DNA of 64,000 nucleotides from an uncultured Oscillospiraceae bacterium (lineage in GTDB: Bacteria; Bacillota; Clostridia; Oscillospirales; Oscillospiraceae): the NCBI GenBank assembly GCA_934589675.1, contig CAKTOF010000008.1, positions 35,875 through 99,874 on the forward strand. Reading direction: 5' to 3'. Positions 8,184 to 16,936 of the stretch are shown here, piece after piece (the stretch's first letter is position 1; each line of letters starts with the position of its first letter). A program made the position numbers and the translations under genes. A model generated the notes under the pieces. The model searched no databases. It was not told where the DNA came from and saw only the letters and a program-made list of their open reading frames with translations.

Positions 8184-9194
8184 TCAACCCTGCCGGTCTG
8201 GGGGAGATATGGCCCGGATCATATACCGTACCGCCCCGTCCTCCTGGAGCCGGAGAAGCTGGCCCTTTGCCGTCAAATGGTATAGATGCGCCAGTGTCTC
8301 CGCCATGGCGAACCACTGCTGATGGGGCGGAAACTGCTCCCACGCAAGCCCTCGGGCGGACCAATGGATATGGCCCACCACCTCATAGGCGGTACTGCCC
8401 GGACGGGCCGCGACAGCCTGATAGATCTCATCCAGCCGCTGGCCGTGGTGCTCGATGATCTGGTCGATGCGCCGGCGGGTGTCCGGGCCTGCGGCCCGGT
8501 GGGCCGGGAAAGCGGCGCGGACCGGCCGCCGCCGGATCTTTTGCAGGCTGGTGATATAATCGGCCAGCGGGTCTGCCACCTTGGGCCAGATGCTGATATT
8601 CGGGGTGATATCAAAGAGGATGTGGTCGCCGGAGAAAAGAAGCTCCTGCTCCGGGAGATATAAGACCATATGCCCCGGCGTGTGGCCGGGGGTGTGGATG
8701 GCCTGGATCTCGACCCCTCCAAGATCCAGCCTGGCCCCATCCTCCACCTCTTTCACCGGGAAGCCCGGCCGGGGTGCGTATCGCCTCCCCTGGTTTTCGC
8801 TGTTTTGGCGGGCCAGCTGCTCCCGCGGGAATCCCTCCTCCAGGAACCGCTCCCCCATCTCCCGCAGGCCGTCTGACTGGAGCCTCTCGTAGTAACCATG
8901 CTCCACACGGCCCATGTAGACCGGGATGCCCTGCTCCACGAAGTCCCAGACCAGTCCGATGTGGTCGGAATGGAAATGGGTCAGGAAGAGGGCGGTCTTG
9001 GCATGGTCCAGTTCCAGTTTCCTGATCCCCGCCCAGAGCGCGTCCCGGCATTCGGGTCGATTGAACCCGGTGTCCACAACCAGGCTCCGCTCCGGCGTGC
9101 GGATGACATAGGCGTTGAGATTCCGCAGCGGGTTGTTTGGCATCGGCACATCAATGCCATAGATTTCTGGACTGTCCCACAATTTGGTTACCAC
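8184..9194 (-). CDS. Metallo-beta-lactamase-fold hydrolase
   Basis: 336 aa. The metal motif THFHSDHIGL (HxHxDH) and a later HTPGHTPGHMV give the standard two-metal site. A ~110-residue helical C-terminal region follows, as in LACTB2 or glyoxalase-II-like thioesterases. The GTG start at 9194 has GGAGGAGGAC upstream. It lies between the crotonase and hbd genes, so hydrolysis of an acyl-CoA thioester or lactone intermediate is a reasonable guess, but the substrate is not shown. Confidence 0.85.
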   Translation of the reverse strand: MVTKLWDSPEIYGIDVPMPNNPLRNLNAYVIRTPERSLVVDTGFNRPECRDALWAGIRKLELDHAKTALFLTHFHSDHIGLVWDFVEQGIPVYMGRVEHGYYERLQSDGLREMGERFLEEGFPREQLARQNSENQGRRYAPRPGFPVKEVEDGARLDLGGVEIQAIHTPGHTPGHMVLYLPEQELLFSGDHILFDITPNISIWPKVADPLADYITSLQKIRRRPVRAAFPAHRAAGPDTRRRIDQIIEHHGQRLDEIYQAVAARPGSTAYEVVGHIHWSARGLAWEQFPPHQQWFAMAETLAHLYHLTAKGQLLRLQEDGAVRYMIRAISPPDRQG

Positions 9195-9224
9195 TTATGT
9201 CCTCCTCCTGACGTGTGCTCGGCC

Positions 9225-10001
9225 TTATCGGTTCTGGAAATTCTTTTCCATGCGTTTTTCCAGGAAAGCGCCCATGCCCTCGTTTTTGTCCTCGGTGCCG
9301 CAGGTGACGCCGAAGGCCTCCGCCTCGAAGGCAGCACCGGTGGCGATGTCCGTCTGCATGCCCATACGGATACACCGCTTGGACTCGGCCACCGCGATGG
9401 GGGCGTTGGCGCAGATGGCCTGGGCCAGCTCCATGGCCTTGTCCATCAGTTCCTCAGGGGGATACACCTCGCTCACCAGACCGATCTCCTTGGCCTCCGC
9501 CGCGCCGATGGTCTTGGCGGTGAGGATGAGCTCCATCGCCTTGGACACGCCCACGATGCGGGGCAGGCGCTGGGTGCCGCCGAAGCCGGGGGTGATGCCC
9601 AGCCCCACCTCGGGCTGGCCGAACTTGGCCTTTTCAGCGGCCAGGCGGATGTCACAGGCCATGGCCAGTTCACATCCACCGCCCAGGGCAAAGCCGTTGA
9701 CCGCAGCGATCACCGGCTTGGACAGATTCTCCAGCCGTAGGAAGACAGACCCGCCGCGGACGCCGAACCTCTTGCCGTCAATGGCGGAGAAGTCCTTCAT
9801 CTCACCGATGTCCGCTCCGGCCACGAAGGAGCGACCCGCGCCGGTGAGGATGACGGCAAACACATCGTCGGCCTGCTCCACCTTGGTGATGGCGTCGTCC
9901 AGATCCCGCAGCACATGGCTGTTCAGAGCGTTCAGCGCCTCCTGCCGGTCGATGGTGATCACTGCCACCCGGTTCTTTTGCTCGTACTTGACGAAACTCA
10001 T
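9225..10001 (-). CDS. Enoyl-CoA hydratase (crotonase family)
   Basis: 258 aa. Oxyanion-hole motifs are visible (AGADIGEMKDFS and NGFALGGGCELAMACDIRLA), and the catalytic glutamate pair lies in the segments GGCELA and FGQPEVGLGITPGFGGTQRL. It adds water to trans-2-enoyl-CoA to give (S)-3-hydroxyacyl-CoA, the substrate of the neighbouring hbd. Start 10001 is preferred over an upstream in-frame start because AGAGGA stands directly before this ATG. It is 11 bp after the thiolase stop, in one operon. Confidence 0.92.
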   Translation of the reverse strand: MSFVKYEQKNRVAVITIDRQEALNALNSHVLRDLDDAITKVEQADDVFAVILTGAGRSFVAGADIGEMKDFSAIDGKRFGVRGGSVFLRLENLSKPVIAAVNGFALGGGCELAMACDIRLAAEKAKFGQPEVGLGITPGFGGTQRLPRIVGVSKAMELILTAKTIGAAEAKEIGLVSEVYPPEELMDKAMELAQAICANAPIAVAESKRCIRMGMQTDIATGAAFEAEAFGVTCGTEDKNEGMGAFLEKRMEKNFQNR

Positions 10002-10012
10002 AGTTCCTCTCC

Positions 10013-11275
10013 TCAACACTTGTCAAAGATGGTGGCAACGCCCATGCCGCCGCCGATGCACAGGGTAGCCAGGCCCTTCTTGGCCTCGGGCCGCTTCTGC
10101 ATCTCGTGCAGCAGGGTGACGATGATACGCGCGCCGGAGGCGCCCACGGGGTGACCGATGGAGATGGCGCCGCCGTTGACGTTGACCTTGTCCATGTCGA
10201 AGTTCAGCTCGCGGGCCACGGCGATGGACTGGGCGGCAAAGGCCTCGTTGGCCTCGATCAGGTCGATGTCGTCGATGGTCAGGCCGGCCTTCTTCATGGC
10301 CTGGCGGGTGGCAACCACAGGGCCCACGCCCATGACCTTCGGGTCCACGCCGCCCTGGCCCCAGGAGACCAGCCTGGCCATGGGCTTCAGGCCGTACTTG
10401 GCCACGGCTTCGCCGGAGCACAGCACGATGGCAGCCGCGCCGTCGTTAATGCCGGAGGCGTTGGCCGCGGTGACCCGCTGGACATGCTTCTTGGTGTGCT
10501 CGCCGTTGACTGCAGTGAGCTCAAAGGTGTGGATGACTTCCTCCTCCACGCCCTCAGGGCCCACGGGGAAGGCGCCGCGCAGCTTGCTCACCGACTCCTT
10601 GGTGACGCCGGACTTGGGGTACTCGTCCACCTTGAATTCCACCAGCTCCTTTTTCTTCTTGACCATGACGGGGACGATCTCGTCCTCGAACCTGCCGGCC
10701 TTCTGGGCGGCCTCGGTCTTCTGCTGGGAGGAGACGGCGAACTCGTCCAGCTCCTCACGGGTGATGCCCCAGATATCGCAGATGTTCTCGGCGGTGGTAC
10801 CCATGTGGTAGCTGTTGTAGGCGTCCCACAGGCCGTCGTTGACCATGGTGTCCACCATAGCGGCATTGAACATGCGGGCGCCCCAGCGGGCGGAGGGGAT
10901 GGCATAGGGAGCGGCAGACATGTTCTCGGTACCGCCGCACACCACCACATCGGCATCGCCGGCCAGGATGGCACGGGCGGCCTCGATGACAGACTTCATG
11001 CCGGAGCCGCACACCATGCCCACGGTGTAGGCAGGGACGGAGTAGGGCAGGCCGGCCTTAACGCCCACCTGGCGAGCCACGTTCTGGCCCTGAGCGGCAG
11101 TCAGGATGCAGCCGAACATCAGCTCGTCCACGTTCTCCGGCTTCAAGCCGGCGCGCTCCAGAGCGGCTTTTACCACCACCGCGCCCAGGTCGGCGGCGGG
11201 AGTGTCCTTCAGGGACCCGCCGAAGGAGCCCACGGCGGTGCGGCAGCAGCTGGCTATATAAAGTTCTTTACCCAT
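10013..11275 (-). CDS. Acetyl-CoA acetyltransferase (thiolase)
   Basis: 420 aa. The thiolase triad is present: nucleophile C89 (VCGSGMKS), H375 (GHPVGASGAR) and C406 (CIGGGMG). It condenses two acetyl-CoA or cleaves 3-ketoacyl-CoA. The protein is about 25 residues longer than a typical ~393-residue thiolase. The excess lies at about residues 236-266 (around EEEVIHTFELTAVNGEHTKK), just before the conserved AANASGINDGAA segment. It is the first gene of the thiolase-crotonase-MBL-hbd operon. Confidence 0.92.
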   Translation of the reverse strand: MGKELYIASCCRTAVGSFGGSLKDTPAADLGAVVVKAALERAGLKPENVDELMFGCILTAAQGQNVARQVGVKAGLPYSVPAYTVGMVCGSGMKSVIEAARAILAGDADVVVCGGTENMSAAPYAIPSARWGARMFNAAMVDTMVNDGLWDAYNSYHMGTTAENICDIWGITREELDEFAVSSQQKTEAAQKAGRFEDEIVPVMVKKKKELVEFKVDEYPKSGVTKESVSKLRGAFPVGPEGVEEEVIHTFELTAVNGEHTKKHVQRVTAANASGINDGAAAIVLCSGEAVAKYGLKPMARLVSWGQGGVDPKVMGVGPVVATRQAMKKAGLTIDDIDLIEANEAFAAQSIAVARELNFDMDKVNVNGGAISIGHPVGASGARIIVTLLHEMQKRPEAKKGLATLCIGGGMGVATIFDKC

Positions 11276-11308
11276 AACAATATTCCTTTCTGGCCTTTGT
11301 TGTTTTTA

Positions 11309-11343
11309 CAAGAAAGCGCCCCGCCGGCCCCCGGCGGGGCGCT
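11309..11343 (-). terminator. Terminator after the MaoC gene
   Basis: A 13-bp GC stem (AGCGCCCCGCCGG / CCGGCGGGGCGCT) with a 3-nt loop is followed on the minus strand by TTTCTTG. It separates the MaoC transcript from the thiolase operon. Confidence 0.7.
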
Positions 11344-11441
11344 CTGCCGTGGACAGTCCGCGGCGTAACTATTGTATTTGCTTGATGACCCTCATCATTG
11401 AAAATGCTTAGGGAATTGGCCATCTTTTCGGCCGTGCCTGA

Positions 11442-11855
11442 TCAGCCTTTGGGCGGCATGACGGTGGCCGTGCCGGTGATGACTTTCTCGCCGCGCTGAT
11501 TGGTCACAACAGTGTCCAGGATCAGCCGATTTTTTTCTGTGATCTTCTGGATGACTGTGGCGGTGGCGGTAACCGTATCCCCTACATACACGGGCTTGAC
11601 GAAGCGCAGCTCCTGACCCATGTAGATCGTGCCTGGACCGGGCAGCTGGGTGCCCAGGACATTGGAGATAAAGGCGGCGGACAGCATTCCATGGGCGATC
11701 CTCTGGCCGAACATGGAGTCCTTGGCGTGCTCAGAGTCGATATGGGCGGGGTTGAAGTCTCCGCTGATGCCAGCGTACAGGATGATATCGGTCTCCGTGA
11801 CGGTTTTTGTGAAGGACGCGCTGTTGCCGATTTCGATGGTATCGATTGTTTTCAT
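11442..11855 (-). CDS. MaoC-like (R)-specific enoyl-CoA hydratase
   Basis: 137 aa, a single hot-dog domain as in PhaJ. The hydratase motif reads SGDFNPAHID, giving the catalytic pair D33 and H38, followed by FGQRIAHGML. It hydrates enoyl-CoA to the (R)-3-hydroxyacyl-CoA, the opposite stereochemistry to the crotonase in the same cluster. ATG 11855 is chosen because AAAGGAG (11871-11865) precedes it. The longer reading to 11933 would start almost at the predicted transcription start. It is divergent from the KAS III-like gene. Confidence 0.88.
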   Translation of the reverse strand: MKTIDTIEIGNSASFTKTVTETDIILYAGISGDFNPAHIDSEHAKDSMFGQRIAHGMLSAAFISNVLGTQLPGPGTIYMGQELRFVKPVYVGDTVTATATVIQKITEKNRLILDTVVTNQRGEKVITGTATVMPPKG

Positions 11856-11943
11856 GCCGCAATACTCCTTTACAAGTTCATCAGATTTTGGAAGAAACGA
11901 GTCGCATCCGAAAAATATTTTATAAACCACCATTCACATTCGC

Positions 11944-11972
11944 ATCATACGCCACAGCATAATAAATGTCAA
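11944..11972 (-). promoter_or_regulatory. Promoter of the MaoC gene
   Basis: On the minus strand, perfect TTGACA (11972-11967) and TATGAT (11949-11944) are 17 bp apart, giving a leader of about 80 nt to the ATG at 11855. Confidence 0.85.
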
Positions 11973-11975
11973 CAA

Positions 11976-11999
11976 AAATTTAGATGCAATCTCAAATTT
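11976..11999. promoter_or_regulatory. Candidate operator palindrome between divergent promoters
   Basis: AAATTTAGAT-GCA-ATCTCAAATTT is an imperfect inverted repeat (one extra base in the right arm) in an AT-rich stretch between the MaoC and KAS III-like promoters. A TetR-family regulator is encoded in the same cluster, and its family binds such sites. The link is inferred. Confidence 0.35.
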
Positions 12000-12025
12000 A
12001 ATCTACTTTTTGAACAAAAATAGGG

Positions 12026-12055
12026 TTGACAAGCGGTTGATGGAGGTGATATTTT
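12026..12055 (+). promoter_or_regulatory. Promoter of the KAS III-like gene and Liv operon
   Basis: Perfect TTGACA (12026-12031), an 18-bp spacer, and TATTTT (12050-12055) with an extended TGA. The ATG at 12122 lies about 65 bp downstream. Confidence 0.6.
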
Positions 12056-12121
12056 GAAATCGGAAAATGAGCCATCATTCACATAATTTCTTGCATGAAT
12101 CAAAATGGAGGTGACCGGAAC

Positions 12122-13147
12122 ATGGACAATACCATCAATGTAGGGATCGTTGGCCTGGGCGTATATCTGCCCGCAAAAAAAATGACGGCGGCGGAAGTTT
12201 CCGCCGCTACGGGAGGGATCTGGTCAGAGGACGCCGTCATCAACAAGCTGGGCATCGTAGAGAAGTATATCCCTTCGGAGGATCCCTGCGACCGCACCCA
12301 GGAGATGGGGGCGCTGGCCGCTCTGGACTGCCTGAAGAACACAGGGGTAGACCCGCTTGAGATAGACGCTATTTTGTGCATCACCGAAGAGTGGAAGGAA
12401 TACCCGCTGACCACCTCCGCCTGCTATGTGCAGGACCGGATCGGGGCGAAGAACGCCTGGGGCATCGATGTGCAGAACCGCTGCTGTACCTGTGTGTCGG
12501 CCATGAAGCTGGCAAAAGATATGCTGATTGCCGATGAAGAGATCAATACCGTACTGGTCTGCGGCGGTTACCGCAACTGTGACCTGATCGACTATACAGA
12601 CAGCGATGTGTCCTTCATGTTTAATTTGGGGGCCGGCGGCGGAGCAGTCCTGCTGAAGAAAAATTATGGGCGGAATCTGCTGCTGGGAACGCATCTGATG
12701 AGTGACGGCTCTGTTGTGCATACCGCCGGCTGTCCGGTGGGAGGCGTCGTTAATCCGCCGACCCCGGAGAACTACAAGGAAAACTTCAAGCTCCGGCTCA
12801 TGGACGCCCCCAAAATGAAGGGGCTGCTGAACCGGACGTCGATGCCCAACTGGTATCACTGTATTGATGAGGCCCTCCGCAAATCGGGCAAGACCCGGAA
12901 GGACATCGACTACCTGGATATTCTGCACATCAAACGGTCCGGCCATTTGGGGATGCTGAAGGAGCTGGGCCTCAGCGAGGACCAGACGATCTACCTGGAG
13001 CGGTACGGACACATCGGTCAGATCGACCAGATTCTGTCCTTGAAGCTGGCGCTGGAGCAGGGAAAAGTAAAGGAAGGGGACGTCGCGGTAATGATCGCTG
13101 CCGGGATCGGCTATACCTGGGCAGCAAATGTGATCCAGTGGGGGTGA
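12122..13147 (+). CDS. KAS III / HMG-CoA synthase-like condensing enzyme
   Basis: 341 aa, thiolase superfamily, FabH-like fold. The nucleophile is probably C121 in the segment DVQNRCCTCVSAMKLA and the catalytic histidine H269 (LHIKRSGH). The FabH asparagine (GNTSAAS in E. coli) is replaced by H297 (YGHIGQIDQ). A glutamate (E89/E90, CITEEW) stands where HMG-CoA synthases carry their catalytic Glu. It probably makes a C-C bond between two acyl thioesters, or runs the reverse. GGAGGTGA (12107-12114) fixes the start. It heads a run with the Liv transporter 69 bp downstream. The exact substrate is unknown. Confidence 0.75.
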   Translation: MDNTINVGIVGLGVYLPAKKMTAAEVSAATGGIWSEDAVINKLGIVEKYIPSEDPCDRTQEMGALAALDCLKNTGVDPLEIDAILCITEEWKEYPLTTSACYVQDRIGAKNAWGIDVQNRCCTCVSAMKLAKDMLIADEEINTVLVCGGYRNCDLIDYTDSDVSFMFNLGAGGGAVLLKKNYGRNLLLGTHLMSDGSVVHTAGCPVGGVVNPPTPENYKENFKLRLMDAPKMKGLLNRTSMPNWYHCIDEALRKSGKTRKDIDYLDILHIKRSGHLGMLKELGLSEDQTIYLERYGHIGQIDQILSLKLALEQGKVKEGDVAVMIAAGIGYTWAANVIQWG

Positions 13148-13216
13148 TATGTGTGATATTTCTGGATTCCTATACTTGGAGCCGGAGCGGCTCCGCGGAC
13201 AGGAGGTGAGCGTACG

Positions 13217-14152
13217 ATGTTTGTTGCCTTTATAAATACGATTTGCAGTTCCTTGCTTACGGTGTGCATCACTTGCCTGGCAGCCTTTGCAGTTACCCTG
13301 ATCTTCAAAACATCTACCACCACCAACTTTGCCCAAGGAGTCATTGCCGCGTTGGGGTGCTATGTGACCGCGGAACTATTTGGCTCATACGGCATTCCGG
13401 TGTGGATCGGCGTATTCCCCGGAATGGTGGTGGGGATCCTGGTGGGGCTATTCGTGGACATTGTGATCTTCCGAAGCGGGAAAAATGTCAATGCCCTGGG
13501 CAAGCAGATCATCACCATGGGGCTGGTCTCCATCATTTTCGGCGGAATCCCGCTGATCTTCGGCAACCCGGAGACGGTGCCCTTTGAGCCCTTCTACAAC
13601 ACCGTAACGGCGGGGACCACCTCTAATCTGCTCATCCCCTTCCTGGGTGGGGAGCTGGTGCTGTCCAAGCACGCGGTGATCTGCCTGGCCATCACGGTGG
13701 TGGTGCTTGCGGGGCTGTTCCTGCTGCTGAAGTTCAGCAAATGGGGGCTGGCGGTGCGCTCCACAGCCTCCAACGAGTTCACCGCCGAGCTGATGGGCAT
13801 CAACTCCTATGCCATCACCGCTGCGTCCTGGGCCATCGCCGGGGCGCTGGGCGTACTGGCAGCCGTGATGTATGCCGGCGGTGGGGCGCGGATCGGCCCC
13901 AGCTTCATGACGACCATACAGGTCAACGCGTTCCTGGCGGGCATCCTGGGAGGATTTTCCACCTTCCACGGCCCTGTCATCGGCGCGATCTGCATCCCTG
14001 TGGCGGCCAACTGCGTGGGCTTTCTGGCCAACTTCCAAGGGATGTCCGGCATCACCCGCTGGAGTATGGTCATTGTATACGCTTTGATGCTGGTCGTCAT
14101 TCTCATCAAACCCCAGGGACTTCTGGGCAAGCCTATTGTGAAGAAAGTGTGA
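13217..14152 (+). CDS. livH: Branched-chain amino acid-type ABC permease
   Basis: 311 aa, an integral membrane protein with about eight hydrophobic segments and the LivH-family beginning (TTNFAQGVIAALGCY). The conserved cytoplasmic region NSYAITAASWAIAGALG is present, as is GGFSTFHGPVIGAI. AGGAGGTGAG (13201-13210) precedes the ATG. It forms the membrane channel with LivM. Liv/Urt-type importers move branched-chain amino acids, urea, amides or aromatic and alicyclic acids. Given the acyl-CoA neighbours, a carboxylic acid is more likely here than leucine (inference). Confidence 0.9.
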   Translation: MFVAFINTICSSLLTVCITCLAAFAVTLIFKTSTTTNFAQGVIAALGCYVTAELFGSYGIPVWIGVFPGMVVGILVGLFVDIVIFRSGKNVNALGKQIITMGLVSIIFGGIPLIFGNPETVPFEPFYNTVTAGTTSNLLIPFLGGELVLSKHAVICLAITVVVLAGLFLLLKFSKWGLAVRSTASNEFTAELMGINSYAITAASWAIAGALGVLAAVMYAGGGARIGPSFMTTIQVNAFLAGILGGFSTFHGPVIGAICIPVAANCVGFLANFQGMSGITRWSMVIVYALMLVVILIKPQGLLGKPIVKKV

Positions 14153-14164
14153 GGGGGCCTTGAT

Positions 14165-15187
14165 ATGGAGAAAAAGCAAAACAGGGTCCTGGCGTTTTTC
14201 CGCCATCCTCTAAGTCAGATCATCCTCTTTGTGGTTATCCTGACGGTGATCCAGCTGCTGTCCATGGCGGGGGTGATGTCCAATTCCCTGGTATTCGCCA
14301 TTGGGAATACCTTGATTTACGCCATCATTGCCATCGGCTTCTGCCTGCTGCTTGGCTACTCGGGCCTGGCCTCCCTGGGAACAGCGGGGTTCATCGGGCT
14401 GGGCGCGTACTCCGCCTTCTATGTGGTGCAGCAGATGGGGGTGCCGTACATCGTGGCGCTGGCCGTCACGCTGGCGGTCTCCATCGGGATCGGCGTGGTG
14501 GTAGGCTTCATCTCCCTGCGGATCGAGGGGATCTACCTGGCCATCCTCACCCTGGGTCTTGCGGAGATCATCCGCAACCTGCTCATGGCAATAAAGTCCA
14601 CCATCCAGATCGAGATCAAAAACGTCCGGCTGTTCAGCCTGCTCATGGACACCCGTGGGGGCTATTTCCTGATCCTACTCACCTTCGCGGCGCTCTTCTG
14701 GCTGACAGCAAACCTGATCAACAGCCCCACCGGGCGGGCCATGCTGGCCATGAAAAACTCCACCTCGGCGGCCCAGGCCATGGGCATCTCCCTGATGAAA
14801 TACCGCCTGCTGGCCTTTGTGATCTCCACGGTGTTCGCCGCCATCGGCGGGCTTCTGTACATGATGTATGTGCGTACCATGACCACCGCCACCTCCATGC
14901 TGCTCACCCTGACCACCTCGCTGAACATTTTGGGCGCGGTGATCATCGGCGGGTCCAAGAGCCTGTGGGGGACCACCGTCGGCGTGTTCATCATCTACGG
15001 CATCCAGTCCATGTTCCTCAGCCGGATCCCGTTCTTCATTGAGAACCCGGCCTTTATGACCATGGTGACCGGCGTGCTGATCATTTTAGTCGTCATGTTC
15101 TTCCCCGGCGGCTTTGCCCAGATCGCCGTGCAGGCTAAGCAGTGGCTGAAGGGGAAGGTCGGCAAAAAGAAAAGGGGGGCGTCCTGA
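14165..15187 (+). CDS. livM: Branched-chain amino acid-type ABC permease
   Basis: 340 aa with nine or so hydrophobic segments. Family segments are GYSGLASLGTAGFIGLGAY near residue 63, the LRIEGIYLAILTLGLAEI loop and GGSKSLWGTTVGVF. It is the second membrane subunit, 12 bp after livH, and its TGA overlaps the next ATG by one base. A basic tail (KGKVGKKKRGAS) faces the cytoplasm. Confidence 0.9.
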   Translation: MEKKQNRVLAFFRHPLSQIILFVVILTVIQLLSMAGVMSNSLVFAIGNTLIYAIIAIGFCLLLGYSGLASLGTAGFIGLGAYSAFYVVQQMGVPYIVALAVTLAVSIGIGVVVGFISLRIEGIYLAILTLGLAEIIRNLLMAIKSTIQIEIKNVRLFSLLMDTRGGYFLILLTFAALFWLTANLINSPTGRAMLAMKNSTSAAQAMGISLMKYRLLAFVISTVFAAIGGLLYMMYVRTMTTATSMLLTLTTSLNILGAVIIGGSKSLWGTTVGVFIIYGIQSMFLSRIPFFIENPAFMTMVTGVLIILVVMFFPGGFAQIAVQAKQWLKGKVGKKKRGAS

Positions 15188-16143
15188 TGGCGGCGACATA
15201 TGCCCAGGTGGACCGGCTGCGCCGGAGGGTGCAGCTCTATGAACAGCTGGCCGCATCTGGTCCAACCGGAAAATATGAGAAGAAGCTGGCCGCAGCCAGG
15301 GCGCAGCTGGCCAGGCAGCAGGACAGCCTGCCCCAGACGGGGCTGACCCTGCCGGAGGGCGTGGTGCTGGATGTCAAGGACCTGTGCATGTACTTCGGCG
15401 GGATCCACGCGGTGGATGGCCTCTCCTTCCAGGTGAAAAAGGGGGATATCTTCGGCCTGATCGGCCCCAACGGCGCGGGAAAGACCACCGTGTTCAACTG
15501 CATCACTCAGTTTTACAAGCCCACCTCCGGCTCTATCCACTTTGAGAACAAGTCGGGACAGGTGGTGGACCTGAACCGGGAAAAGGTCCATGATGTGATC
15601 CTCCAGGGCATCGTGCGCACCTTCCAGAACGTGGAGGTGATCCGGGAGGTGACGGTGCTGGAGAACCTGCTCATCGCGGGGCACCGGCAGTACACCTCCA
15701 ATCTGGCGCAGCAGGCGCTGCACCTGCCCATTCTGAAAAAAGAGGAGCGGGTGATCCGGGAGCGGGCCCTCCAGGTGCTGGAGTTCATGGGGCTGACCGG
15801 GTATCGGGACTGGTACGCCGCGGGTCTGCCCTACGGCGTGCTGAAAAAGATCGAGATCGCCCGCACCCTGATGTGCGACCCACAGCTGATCATCCTGGAT
15901 GAGCCCGCCGCCGGCCTGAATGACACAGAGACTGCGGAGCTAGCCAAGCTGATCCGCCGCATCCAGGAGGAATACCACTGCACCATCCTGCTGGTGGAGC
16001 ATGACATGGGCCTGGTGATGGACATCTGCCGCACGGTATGTGCCATTTCCTTCGGGAAGCTCTTGGCCATAGGGACTCCGGCCCAGGTACAGGCGGATAA
16101 GAGCGTACAGAGCGCTTATCTGGGCGTGAGCGAGGAGGTGTAA
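15187..16143 (+). CDS. livG: Liv-type ABC transporter ATP-binding protein with N-terminal extension
   Basis: 318 aa. The ABC domain begins only near residue 58 (VVLDVKDLCMYFGG) and has Walker A GPNGAGKTT, the Walker B segment LIILDEPAAGLN and H-loop VEHDMG. The signature region reads YGVLKKIEIARTL in place of LSxGQ-type, as is common in LivG. The first ~57 residues (AQVDRLRRRVQLYEQLAA...KKLAAARAQLARQQ) are charged and probably helical, an addition not normal for the ~255-residue LivG. ATG 15187 overlaps the livM stop by 1 bp, so no shorter coupled start is needed. Confidence 0.88.
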   Translation: MAATYAQVDRLRRRVQLYEQLAASGPTGKYEKKLAAARAQLARQQDSLPQTGLTLPEGVVLDVKDLCMYFGGIHAVDGLSFQVKKGDIFGLIGPNGAGKTTVFNCITQFYKPTSGSIHFENKSGQVVDLNREKVHDVILQGIVRTFQNVEVIREVTVLENLLIAGHRQYTSNLAQQALHLPILKKEERVIRERALQVLEFMGLTGYRDWYAAGLPYGVLKKIEIARTLMCDPQLIILDEPAAGLNDTETAELAKLIRRIQEEYHCTILLVEHDMGLVMDICRTVCAISFGKLLAIGTPAQVQADKSVQSAYLGVSEEV

Positions 16144-16145
16144 GT

Positions 16146-16862
<717 letters not shown>

Positions 16863-16936
16863 GCTTTTTATTCTTTTGTTGGCAAACCCCTTGACACATC
16901 CACCCAAATGATTTGAAATTGAAAAGGAGAATGAAA

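Noticed and set aside
7295..11275. Calling the thiolase-crotonase-hbd operon a butyrate synthesis cluster
   Set aside because: No butyryl-CoA dehydrogenase or EtfAB genes are present, and the neighbours (importer, hydrolases, CoA-transferase) fit catabolism or remodelling at least as well.
11856..11933. Longer start for the MaoC gene
   Set aside because: A consensus promoter puts the transcript start near 11937, leaving no leader. The internal ATG has a good ribosome binding site.
16891..16920. Separate promoter for the Liv binding protein
   Set aside because: TTGACA is perfect, but no acceptable -10 lies 16-18 bp away, so it is mentioned only within the gene entry.
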